Positions 36,588 to 46,274 of a stretch of DNA of 64,000 nt are shown here, piece by piece (the first letter of the stretch is position 1; the number at the start of each line of letters is the position of its first letter). Under the pieces are notes generated by a model. The model saw only the letters and a program-made list of their open reading frames with translations. It did no database searches and had not been told where the DNA came from. The translations under genes were made by a program, and so were the position numbers. The DNA is from Perca fluviatilis (taxonomy: Eukaryota; Chordata; Actinopteri; Perciformes; Percidae). The stretch spans positions 11,390,340 through 11,454,339 of the forward strand of contig NC_053128.1 in NCBI RefSeq assembly GCF_010015445.1. Direction: 5' to 3'.

Positions 36588-37293
36588 ACACAGATAGTCT
36601 CATGGCAGTACGTGAAATGGTCACGTTATTTTAATCTATTGATACGTGTTCACGGGGACGTTTTTGTAGTTTTTTTTCGTGGTGGCCAGCACGAAAATGT
36701 AAACTAATGTATTTAAATGGGAAGCATATGTCGTGGTCACGGCACGTCTACGGTAGCGAGTAGTATTAAATGCCGAAAATCTGCATAAGGAGGTTGGTTG
36801 GGGTGGTGGATGGGTCAAACAATTCCCAACTTTCACCCAGGAGGCCCGGGGATCGTGTCCTGCGTGTGGCGTTTTGTTTCCCCGTTAACCGTCCCGTTAT
36901 TGTTGCGTGTCTCCCGGCGTGTGAGGCGTCCTTTCCCCGTGGCCGTGTCCTGGCGTGTGAGGCGTCCTCCCCCGTGGCCGTGTCCTGGCGTGTGAGGCGT
37001 CCTTTCCCCGTTGTCTTGCGGTCGTCTCCCGGCATGTGAGGCGTCCTTTCCCCGTTGGTTTTTTCCTAAACCCAACCTCCGCCATCCCGTTATTGTCGCG
37101 CGTCCCCCGGGGCCGTCTCCCGGCGTGTGAGGCGTCCTCCCCCTGGGTGTGGCATTTGCTTTCCCCGTTAATCTCCGTATAGACCATTTCGTGCAGGCCA
37201 CCACGGAAAAAACCCGACAAAAACGTCCCTGTGAACACGTATCAATAGATTAAAAATAACATGACCATTACACGAACTGCCGTGAGACCGTGT
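36588..37293. mobile_element. TIR element nested in the hAT MITE, with GC-rich array
   Basis: Arms of about 90-100 bp face each other: TCTCATGGCAGTACGTGAAA, then TTAATCTATTGATACGTG at the left, and at the right CACGTATCAATAGATTAA, then CGAACTGCCGTGAGA. TAATAG is found at both outer flanks (36582-36587, 37296-37301). The interior is GC-rich with a tandem array. No transposase frame: 113- and 123-codon minus frames are translations of the array. Class unknown. Confidence 0.8.
36916..37140. repeat. GC-rich tandem array, about 36 bp unit
   Basis: The phrase GGCGTGTGAGGCGTCC starts at 36916, 36952 and 36987, then with changes at 37031 and 37122. The first three units are regular. CpG-rich compared with the surroundings. 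Confidence 0.8.
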
Positions 37294-37573
37294 TGTAATA
37301 GATTAATCGCTTTGAGTCATTTTTGAGGGAAAAAAAGGGAAAATGTTTCTTAAATGTGAATATTTTCTAGTTTGTTCACTCCTCTGTGACAGTAAACTAA
37401 ATATAAGTTGTGGCCGAAACGAGACATTTGAGGACGTCATCTTGGGCTTTGGATAACACTGATCAACATTTTTCACCATTTTATAGACCAAACAACCTAT
37501 TGATTAATCGAGAACATAAACAACATATTAATCTACTATGAAAGTAATCGTTAGTCGCAGCCCTGGAATAAAG

Positions 37574-38689
37574 TAAAGAAATATAGCATCAGTTCGGCTG
37601 ACTCAGCTGAGCTCTCCCCCTGAGAGGCCGATGAGAAGGAATGCACGGGTGCATCTGTAGCCGCCGTTATTGTTTGACTCCAGTACTGCTGAGAGCGTAG
37701 CTCCGGCCCCCTGCATGGATGGGAAATGACCTGTCTGTATCTGCCTGGCACTCTCTCTGTCTCCACCCGACTCTCCAGACCCCTCCTCTAACACAAGCTG
37801 TCATGACCCGTTAACCTTCTGCACACAAAAGTCTCAAGTCTCTGGAAAAAAACGCTCCACAACACAGTTACATCGTCTTTTGACCTGTTGTGTCTGATCC
37901 ATGAGGCTCTCAAGAAACACAGCAGGAGTGTATCCGTGGAAGTCTCCGGTTCCATCTGCTTAGGGGCCGCCCAAACTGGCTAGGGCTCGTGTGGCAGATA
38001 GGAGGAAGTTATCACGTTAAGTTGTCCTGGGCATCGTGCCTGTCAGTGATTCAGTATTTTTGGCATTGCCTTTTAAAACGCTCATGTGCAGGGGAAAAAA
38101 CGCCCGCCGCATGAGAGAAAGTGTGACCAAATGTGTGAAAGTAATCCGAGGTTTCTTAATCACTCTGTCCAGCAGTTTCAAATGTGCCGCTGACGTGCCA
38201 GGATTCTGTAAGAGTAAACACACATGACACTTTCTGCATTTAAGGGAAACTGGGGCTTTTCCAAAATACTCTGATAGCAGTTAGTGTTGGCCAAATCCAT
38301 ATTTATAAGCGACAGCCCAGGCAACATTCTTTGCCTTCAGCAGGCTGTGCAGGCCAGTAAATTGAATTCTGCCACGCAGCTCTCCCTGACAGAATGCTGA
38401 ATAAGTGAGAGGATCTGTATTTTAGAAAAATGCATGACTGGTGGCCCGCATTCACAGTAGAATAAAAATGATATGTTGGGTGGGAAACTACCATGGCACT
38501 TGACGGACAGTGTGACTGCACAATTGCAGCTATTTTAAAACTGGATATGATGGAGAAACTTTAGATTGTCAGTAAAAGCCAAAGATTAATGGTATTAGGA
38601 TTTACTTAGTCCTGGGGCTGCTGACATTTTAAAATTCTGTAAAATGCTGGAAGGCATCCAGCATGGATTAATGCAATGTAAATACATGT
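37574..38689. other. Non-coding, no gene seen
   Basis: No repeat ends; overlapping frames of 60-72 codons on both strands lack any domain. Confidence 0.5.
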
Positions 38690-39140
38690 TTTATTTACTA
38701 CATTTTCTAATTTGGTCAGAACTCCACAGATTGAATTTTTTGCAGCCCGGGAGACAGAAAATGATTCCTCTGGGCTTTTCATCGAGTGCGGTTAGCAGCC
38801 TTTTCTTCTCTGAATTAAATTCTCTGATACTATTGCAATGTGGATTATTATGCATAATTAATAACAGCCACAGTAGGCCCACTATCATTTATAAAGTCTG
38901 ACAGGAAATAATTTGGAGCTGTATGAATGGGAATTAGAACAAGCGAGGGTCTTTTGTGCAAAAAACAACAACATTGCAGGCATCTGTGCATACATTATCT
39001 TGCCATTTATCAGGTGGTCATGGGCAATGGGGGCACATATTTCCCCCCGGCTGTTCTGGGGGATCCCAAGGCGGTCTAAGGTCAGCTGTTTGATGCTTCT
39101 GTTATTACACTTTGGACCACAAAGACCACCAACACACACT
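38690..39140. promoter_or_regulatory. Candidate conserved non-coding element
   Basis: 450 bp of balanced, repeat-free sequence with clustered homeodomain/POU-type sites, among them ATTATGCATAATTAATAA at about 38847-38864 (ATGCATAATTA is a POU-like octamer variant). This is inference from texture and motifs only. No conservation test was possible. Confidence 0.3.
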
Positions 39141-39169
39141 GGACGTCTATATAATGTATGTATGCTAAA

Positions 39170-39184
39170 TATATTATATATATG

Positions 39185-39265
<81 letters not shown>
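39170..39265. repeat. (TA)n microsatellite
   Basis: About 95 bp of TA with TATG interruptions. Frames through it are poly-YI artefacts. Confidence 0.95.
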
Positions 39266-39268
<3 letters not shown>

Positions 39269-40544
39269 TTAAACTATTTTTATTGTTGATGTTTGTGCCT
39301 GCTAGAACCAAAATAGTACAACTTTAACATAACATTCATTATTAACATGAGCAGAAAATTCTATAGCCCCAAAAGAGATTTGAACAGTAAAAGACTTGTA
39401 TAAGTATTACCCTCATTTGTTGTATCAAAAAGTCACGCAGCAATTTAAATATCAGAAAAAGTTTCAATCAGAACATACACAAAGACGATAAAGAAACAAC
39501 AGGAACTGTATACTGTAATCACAGATAGGCACTTCAATTAAATGTTTTGTTCCGTGTCCTCGTTTCAAATTCCCCAGCTGCCAATTTGGGATTTCTCTTC
39601 AGCATGTTTCCTCTCGGTGTTCAGGATTTCATATGTCAAGATGCGATGCAAATGTTTTTGTCATATACTTCTGCATTGCTTCATTATTCCTTTTGTACAT
39701 ACAACAATGGAGAGGCAACAGTGATTGGCAGAAATAGCATCAGCGAGTACAAGCCAGAGAAAAGCCATCTATGCCATCCAAGAGCACCCACAGAACTTGC
39801 AGAACTCTGCTGATTTGTCAGCGCACTCAGCGTTGATATGGATGATAGAAAATACTGTCTTTTGGCAGTGTGGGGGGGAGGGGGAGCTCAGAAAGAGATG
39901 AATGGCACTATTGTCTTTAATCCACTTTCAGTTTCCATGTGTAGTCGCGAAACAAAGGCTTCATCTGTGTGGCTGTGGGGGTTCTGCCCATCACAAGTCA
40001 TGCAGTCAGTACAGTATATCACAGCGTTTGAAATTGTGCTCTTTTAAGCTATTGCAGACAGATAGAAAGATAGACAAGGGTTACATGTGAATAATTAATG
40101 TAATAAAGCGCACCAGTGTGCTCACACATCCTTAGTTGCAAAGCCAGATTATTCCCTGGGCATGTAGAGTAGCCAATCAGCGGCTGCTACAGTAGCTCCC
40201 CAGGCTTTGAAAGCAGCTACATGGAACAAGAGAAAACGGATTCAGTCGTGTTGGAAGGCGACAGAGGTGGTGAATATTCTATGAATGAAAAAAAACAAAA
40301 AAAGGCAGACGGTAAAGAGGTACTGCAAAAGGCAGTCAGTTCCTCACAGGTCAGCTTGATGCATGAAAAGGAAAAGGTGAACAGAATGAAAGATTAGTTG
40401 ATGTTACTACATCGGAAATTATGGCTTTTTGAGGTTATTTTCATTGCTAGTATTCACAACGACTGGAATATAAAGCAACAGGAAAGATTACAGAGGGAGG
40501 GACAAGAGTTAGGTTCAAATAAAAGCACACAGACTAAAATAGAA
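39266..40544. other. Non-coding, no gene seen
   Basis: Frames of 60-88 codons overlap at 39542-39813 and 39838-40090 in different phases. No domain. Confidence 0.5.
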
Positions 40545-40715
40545 ACAGATTAAACCAAGTTTTATCTTTATTTGTATATATTTCTTATCTTTTATATTAC
40601 ACTTGTTGTACGTGTACTTATTGTACCGTGGGTCGGAGTGAAACGTATTTTGAATTGCTCTGTACGTTTGGCGCATATTGCAGAATTGACAAATAAACTT
40701 GACTTGACTTAAATA
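40545..40715 (+). repeat. LINE-type 3' tail, fragment
   Basis: GTTGTACGTGTACTTATTGT, CGGAGTGAAACGTATTTTG and then ATTGACAAATAAACTTGACT TGACTT are in the order of a common teleost non-LTR element terminus. Only the last 170 bp or so is present, as usual for truncated insertions. Confidence 0.5.
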
Positions 40716-42133
40716 AATTAAAATAAAATAAGACAAAAAAAAAACGTAGATACTGAACAAAAACATATGCTAAATTATGAAATATGGGGGATATTGCATT
40801 TTTCATGAGAATGAATATTGCAAATATTGCACGGTAGTTCACAATAGAGTGTGAGTAGTGAGGATTATTGCACATTTATATTATTTATGTTTAAATTTAT
40901 GTTTATACTGTATATGTGGAATAAAAAAAACCTTTTCACAGGTACTGTTGAGTCTCATACTATATAGTAATTCCATTGTGAGAGATAAGGGCATGCCTTC
41001 TCTCCCACAGACGTATGATGTATTTATCGTATGGATTTTTTTACTTTCAATATCGTCCTCCAGGGTGGAAAATTGTCTTTAGCTCACCAAGACCTATACC
41101 AAGATCACAAAGACCTAGGACATATTCAGAAACATATATCTAAATATCAAACATGAAACACTCTTCTACAGAGCAGTTATTGCTTCTCTGGTTTTAGTTA
41201 AATGCTTTGTTCCACAATCAGCATGTTAAGCTGACCAGAGACTATCTACTGTATACCATTTTTTTTCAATCTCTCTGATTGACTGAGAGGGATTGATAAC
41301 TTTGCTCCCCCCCCACCACACACACCTAAAGCTGTGATGAAACCTTTGCCCTTGGTTGTGGAGCATTGCTAATGTCTCAGGCTGTGCACCTCATCTACTG
41401 AGACGTCTCCAAGCAGACAACAGATCGATACGATTGGATTCGGTCCTGATGTCTCCCTGCAGTATGATGTGGTGCAATATAATACAATTCAGTACAATGC
41501 GATGCAATATTATGAGCGTATTCTTTCTGATTTTCAGAAGATGTGACCGCTTGTAAGAGGAAATTCTAATTTATATTCATATTGTAATGGGGGAGGAAGA
41601 AAGAGCAGAGCGAAGTAAACATCCTATATAGATATCATTCATTGGAAATAAGTCAGCTGTCAATGACACTTTCAAACAAGCTACTGTTAAATAATTATGC
41701 ATTTCTGTAATGAGATATCCTATATTAACACTGTAAAACAAATATGCTACTCATCATAAAAAAGAAAAGCAAAGCAGAAACAGATAATTAGTGGTACATA
41801 AGTGTAATTTCTGTGACAAAGGGTTGGAATTAGTGTAACAAGAAAATTACCATTAAAGCCGTAAAGTTACAACCAGTTTTCATGGTTTTCAAATCAAACC
41901 CCATTATACCTCATACAGTATACTATTTATGGTTGGCATTTGTTCCGCAATGGACATTTACTGTACCGATTTACATTCAGTTATTACCTCTGGTAGTTCA
42001 TTGTTAGTGGCGAGTCTGCCATTTCCGCGCTGGATTTAGAAATGTAGCTTTAATTTATCTCATTGATATCACGGTTTACGGTTTACTTTATACTCTGCAA
42101 TATACAGCCGTATTACTGCTAACGTAAATTAAT
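40716..42133. other. Non-coding, no gene seen
   Basis: No gene. At 41459-41512 there are irregular repeats of a TACAATRCGATGCAATAT type. Confidence 0.5.
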
Positions 42134-42611
42134 AACGCATTCTCATTAACGGGTTTGTGTGATATCGTACGAAAATGTATGCACACCAATTCGAATAGGC
42201 TAGCTTACGAAATTAGGCGCCGCCCGCCGGTCACGTGATGCCGACTACAGAGCTTGGTGAACTTTCGGTCACATCGGCGCGTATTAGCGGCAGTTGGCTG
42301 ATGACTTTAGCCGACAAACAACAGTTCAGTTTAAGCACCAAAATGGCTAGGTAAGTTTAGGAAAAAGATTGTGGTTTGAATTAAAACACTCCCCGGGAAC
42401 GGCCACACGTTTCCTGGGTGATAGGCTTTGGTTTTCCCTGCGAAGCGAACTCCGTTTTATGACCCACCCGTCCACCCTAACCTCCTCCCTACGCCATCCA
42501 CAGCGTTCTTATAAAGTGCCGTGGTGCATACAGCAATACATACGTGGACTATGAATTACAGTGCTTTACTTTTCGCAGCTATATGCACGATTGGTTCATG
42601 AGAACAGCCTG
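42134..42611 (+). mobile_element. MITE family 5 copy 1
   Basis: Starts AACGCATTCTCATTAACGGG and ends GGTTCATGAGAACAGCCTG, inverted ends sharing TTCTCATGAAC. The flanks AAATTAAT (42126-42133) and ATATTAAA (42612-42619) agree at six of eight positions. It carries CGATATCGTACGAAAA-like text, the 30-base motif at 42350-42386 and GCGAAGCGAACTCCG. It pairs with an inverted copy at 44442-45189. The 61-codon frame inside is a repeat artefact. Confidence 0.75.
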
Positions 42612-44230
42612 ATATTAAACAAACGCAATGTATCTGTCCATCAAAAAGGTGCCTGCAAATCAAGACAACAGTCATTTTCGGCATTAAAAAACAAAACTAT
42701 GAGGGAAAATTGCACCAACTCCATTGGCGATGGCATTGTAAATCGACAAAAAATCACTTCACCATATGGACGCTTAATGTTTTTTCAAATACATAAATAA
42801 ATAATTTTCTTTCTCATTCCTAACTCATCATATACTCGGGGGCCCAAAACCTGCGCCGGGTTTTTCTGTGGTAATAACAACAGCAGATGCAACATTTTGT
42901 ATTAGAGGCTATTTAAAAAGCCATTTATGACTCAAGTCAAGTGTAAAAATTCCTTAAGGTCTATGTGCGTGTCTGTGGAATGAGGGGATATATGCTTAAA
43001 GGTGTTAATTGGCCTGTGGTAAATTTTGCACTCTATTTCTGTTGAGCTTGAGGGCCTTTAACTTGATGAACATGATGCATGATTTTTTTTATGTGTGAAT
43101 ACAATGTACACATTCACACACACATCCCTACACAAACAAACACCCACACATGCCTGCTCTGCTAATACTCTGATTCTAATTAGATTCTTAACAGGACAAA
43201 ATCTCAGTACTTGCCCGTACAAGTCACTGTTGCGTTTGGCAGATGGTATTTTGCAGAATTTCCCACATCAGCATTTTAGCAATGTGATACAGAATACCTG
43301 CCAGCAGAATGTCATTGGACTGAAACCAGGAGAAGAAGGCTTTCTGGAGCGCTGTGCAACTTCATCTTGTTGCATTAGTGTCCTTGTGTTGTAAATTGCA
43401 GAGGGGACCTTGAATAAAGTAGGCTATATTACGGTAAGTTTGTGCTACTTTCTACACAATAAACAGTGATTATCCTAAATTCATAATCTAGCTTGAGGAC
43501 CAGTTTCTTGCTCTGTTATGAGGGAGGTGTGTTGCTGTTGTAGAGATCTGGCTGCAGGACAGGGAGGAGCAGAAGACATAAGGAGCAGCTCTGACTGATG
43601 AGAATGGTTAACATCATCAGACTGCATATATTTCACCTGGGTACATGGAGAGCTACTTCCTTAATATGGACCTACTGTACATAAAGCCATAATTGACATA
43701 ATAACATCCCTAAAGATAGATTCCTACTGTAGGGTACCTTTTAAACCCAGGAATAAACATATTTAGTGCTGATGAATAGGATTAATAAGTCCAGTATATT
43801 TTTATGTAATGTGGCACAGTCATTTGGCCGGTCTAACACTAATATGAGCAGATACCAGTGTTGGGAATTGGTAGGGGTACATATTCAATTATTGCCATTA
43901 TATAACAGTCTCATAGGTGGTGTTCCCTTTGAAAGACAGATTTTAATTAATTTGATTAATTTATCTGGTATCTTTGAAAGGGACAGAAGAAGGGTGAAGT
44001 TTGAGCACAGACCTGATTAACCAGCAGTTATTACAACAAATACACAAATAATCACAAACAACTGCTATTTAAAGTATAACAGCATTTATTTAACTTCCAA
44101 ATTATCAATTGTCAATCAATAGTTCTTCAATCAATAAACCTGTATACTTTTTACAAACTACAACAAAGCAAAAACAGCAAGCATGTGGTGAGCATGTCTC
44201 TGTGTCTGTGTGTGCGCGTGTGTGAGAAAG

Positions 44231-44250
44231 GAGGGGGGGTGGGGTGGGGT
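44231..44250 (+). promoter_or_regulatory. G-rich tract, possible G-quadruplex
   Basis: GAGGGGGGGTGGGGTGGGGT has G runs of seven, four and four; the run of seven can be split to give four G-tracts. It follows a short GT run. Confidence 0.5.
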
Positions 44251-44296
44251 GAAGAGACTGCGGGGCGTTAACTAAGCCACGCGATATTAAGAGATC

Positions 44297-44307
44297 CAAG
44301 ATGGCGG
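44297..44307 (+). promoter_or_regulatory. YY1-type site CAAGATGGCGG
   Basis: CAAGATGGCGG is the canonical YY1 site, here followed by a 13-codon frame (MADCGAGRSPRRL, then stop). YY1 sites over start codons are typical of CpG-poor to CpG-rich vertebrate promoters and of some retroelement 5' ends. Whether this one acts is unknown. Confidence 0.45.
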
Positions 44308-44797
44308 ATTGTGGAGCTGGTCGCAGCCCCAGGCGGCTATGAGTTAGCCGGTTAGCTGTTCAAGCTAATGTGTGCAAACAGAAAAACTACTGACTGATTT
44401 TCATCACCACCAGCTGAAGTTCATATTTAGTGTGATAAGTTCAGCCTTTTCTCATGAACCATACTTTTGAAAAGCTACAAAAAGATAACCACTGTAATTC
44501 GTATGATTTCCATGTTTGTTTGCTGTTGCTGTACAAGGAGGAAGTTGGGGTGATGGGTTGGCGTTAACACACAGGCCTTTCAAGCAGGGGAGCGAAGTTC
44601 GCTTCCAGTGGATAACAAAAGACTTTCACCCAGGAAATTTGTGCTCCTTTGGAGTGTTTACAAACTACAATCTTTTTCTAAACTTAACTAGTCATTTCGG
44701 TGCCTAAAACTTAACTTTCGTTGCCACATAACGCTCACTTTTTCTTGCATAAACTTAACCGTAATCTCCGCGAAATGATGGCAAAAAGATGGCAGCT

Positions 44798-44890
44798 CGC
44801 GGCGCTCTGTACCAGGCTCACAGTCACCTATTCTGGAGTAACTGAACCACCAACTATCGCTGACCTGACGGAGCACCATGCGGAGCACTG
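44798..44890 (+). repeat. Unit shared with the 28.8 kb tandem repeat
   Basis: GGCGCTCTGTACCAGGCTCA, CAGTCACCTATTCTGGAGTA, CTGAACCACCAACTATCGC and TGACGGAGCACCA follow the 93 bp unit at 28831-29092 phrase by phrase. Confidence 0.8.
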
Positions 44891-44994
44891 TAGCTGGTGT
44901 AGCAGAGCTCTGTAGCAGCTAAACACATCTACTGACAGCTGCTGATACAACGAGCTGTGACAGAGGTCTGTAGCCACGTCACAAAGCTCTGTAG

Positions 44995-45060
44995 CGGTTT
45001 AAACAATTAGCAACTGCTGCTCTGTAGCGGTTTAAACAATTAGCAACTGCTGCTCTGTAG
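44995..45060 (+). repeat. 33 bp perfect tandem duplication
   Basis: 44995-45027 and 45028-45060 are identical (begin CGGTTTAAACAATTAGCAAC, end GCTCTGTAG). Exact identity suggests a recent event within the MITE. Confidence 0.95.
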
Positions 45061-45197
45061 CACGGAGCACTGTAGCCGATGACACGTCACCAGCCGGCGG
45101 TCTCCTAGTTTTCGTATGATAGCATACGTTTTAGTGTGCATAACTTTTTTTTTTACGATATCCTACGAATCCATTCATGAGAATGCGTTGATAAGTT

Positions 45198-45656
45198 AGC
45201 ATTTAGCTTAAACCACTGCTGGGCAAGTACAGCCTGACAGAGCTGAACTATTTCAAACCCCATTTTGATTTTATGGTCAAAAATCTTCCTGCATTAGCCA
45301 TGGACAGTATATACATCTTGTAATTACCTATCTCTATAGATGTAAAGTATTTTTTATTATCAAAAGTAATTCCTAGGAAACGATGCATGCATGTTCAAAG
45401 TTAATATTTGTAATTGTATCTCATTGATAGAATATTCCCTGCAAGCAGATAGCTTTCAGATAGTGTCAGACCCTCTTGCTTAACACAGAATTGTATTGTG
45501 AAGCAGCCACAGGAAATACAATGCATTTGCCACAGAGGGATGATGATTTTGAACAGAACGTTGGGACCTAAAACGTACTTTGCCTCGCCAGCAGTAAACC
45601 ACATGTGTCACCATTGTAACTTTAAACATACCATTCATTTATATACCATGTAATGC
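45198..45656. other. Non-coding, no gene seen
   Basis: Nothing recognised. Confidence 0.5.
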
Positions 45657-46274
45657 ATATAGGTCAGTGTAACGCTTATCAGTTCAATTTTCTAAGCACA
45701 AACGGACATTTGGAAAAACAGAAAAATGGGTTCAAATATCCAATTTTTCATTTTTTTCTACCTTGACAAATTAAAAAATTGGATCTTTAACCTTTTTTCC
45801 AATTTTCTGTTTTTATTCAGAGGATCAGAAATTTAGAAAATTACAAAATTGCGTCTGGGCTCTAATTATTCAATACTGCAATGGTATTGTCTTCCTCTAC
45901 TTTGCGGAATATGCAGGTCATTAACTGTATATGGACCAAAAAAAACTAAAAACTGATAGACTTTGGGGTCAGAGGTGCTTGCAACTGATGGTTTCAAGTG
46001 TGGAGGGGGGGGGGCGTAGCTAGGAGGAACGAGGGAGAGAATACCATTGCAGTATTGAATAATTGGAGCTCAGACGCAATTTTGTAATTTTCAAAATTTC
46101 TGATCCTCTGAAGAAAAACAGAAAATTGGAAAAAACAGTTTAAAGATCAAATTTTTTTAATTTGTCAAGGTGGAAAAAAATTAAAAAATGGATATTGGAA
46201 ACCATTTTTCTGTTTTTCCAAATGTCCGTTTGTGCTTAGAAAATTGAACTGATAAGTGTTACACTGACCCATAT
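45657..46274. mobile_element. Foldback element with 230 bp arms and ATAT flanks
   Basis: The element is 45661-46270. The left arm (45661-45889) starts AGGTCAGTGTAACGCTTATC; the right arm (46041-46270) ends GATAAGTGTTACACTGACCC, its inverse. Match continues with few changes through TTCTAAGCACAAACGGACAT to CAATACTGCAATGGTATTG. The loop is about 150 bp. ATAT lies on both outer sides (45657-45660, 46271-46274), a likely target duplication. No protein; superfamily unknown. Confidence 0.85.

Larger units (their letters stand above)
36510..37573. mobile_element. hAT MITE with perfect 8 bp TSD, split by a nested element
   Basis: The element is 36518-37565. It begins CAGAGCTGCAAAGATTAATC and ends GTTAGTCGCAGCCCTG, inverted ends of CAGGGCTGC type that define a very common teleost hAT MITE. 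GAATAAAG stands directly before (36510-36517) and directly after (37566-37573): a perfect 8 bp target duplication. Its own sequence is 36518-36587 plus about 37296-37565; the middle 0.7 kb is a second element. It holds the usual GAGGACGTCATCTTGGGCTT block at 37428-37447. Confidence 0.9.
42612..44441. other. Non-coding; G-rich tract and YY1-type site near 44.2-44.3 kb
   Basis: Repeat-poor except for short CA/GT runs. Frames of 79-99 codons have no domain. The last 250 bp are more GC-rich than the rest. Confidence 0.5.
44434..45197 (-). mobile_element. MITE family 5 copy 2, perfect 8 bp TSD
   Basis: The element is 44442-45189, starting CAGCCTTTTCTCATGAACC and ending TTCATGAGAATGCGTT. GATAAGTT stands directly before (44434-44441) and after (45190-45197), a perfect 8 bp duplication, so a hAT-type mechanism is likely. 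Read on the minus strand it follows copy 1: AAGCGAACTTCGCTCC, CACCCAGGAAA inverse, the 30-base motif (44661-44688). It is longer because of a tandem block (about 44798-45070). Confidence 0.85.

Noticed and set aside
36833..37238. 113- and 123-codon minus frames with repeated TPHTPG-like units
   Set aside because: Translation of the 36 bp GC-rich array in the nested element.
40545..40715. 3' UTR of a host gene, with AATAAA signal
   Set aside because: No coding sequence upstream; the wording fits a dispersed LINE-type tail.
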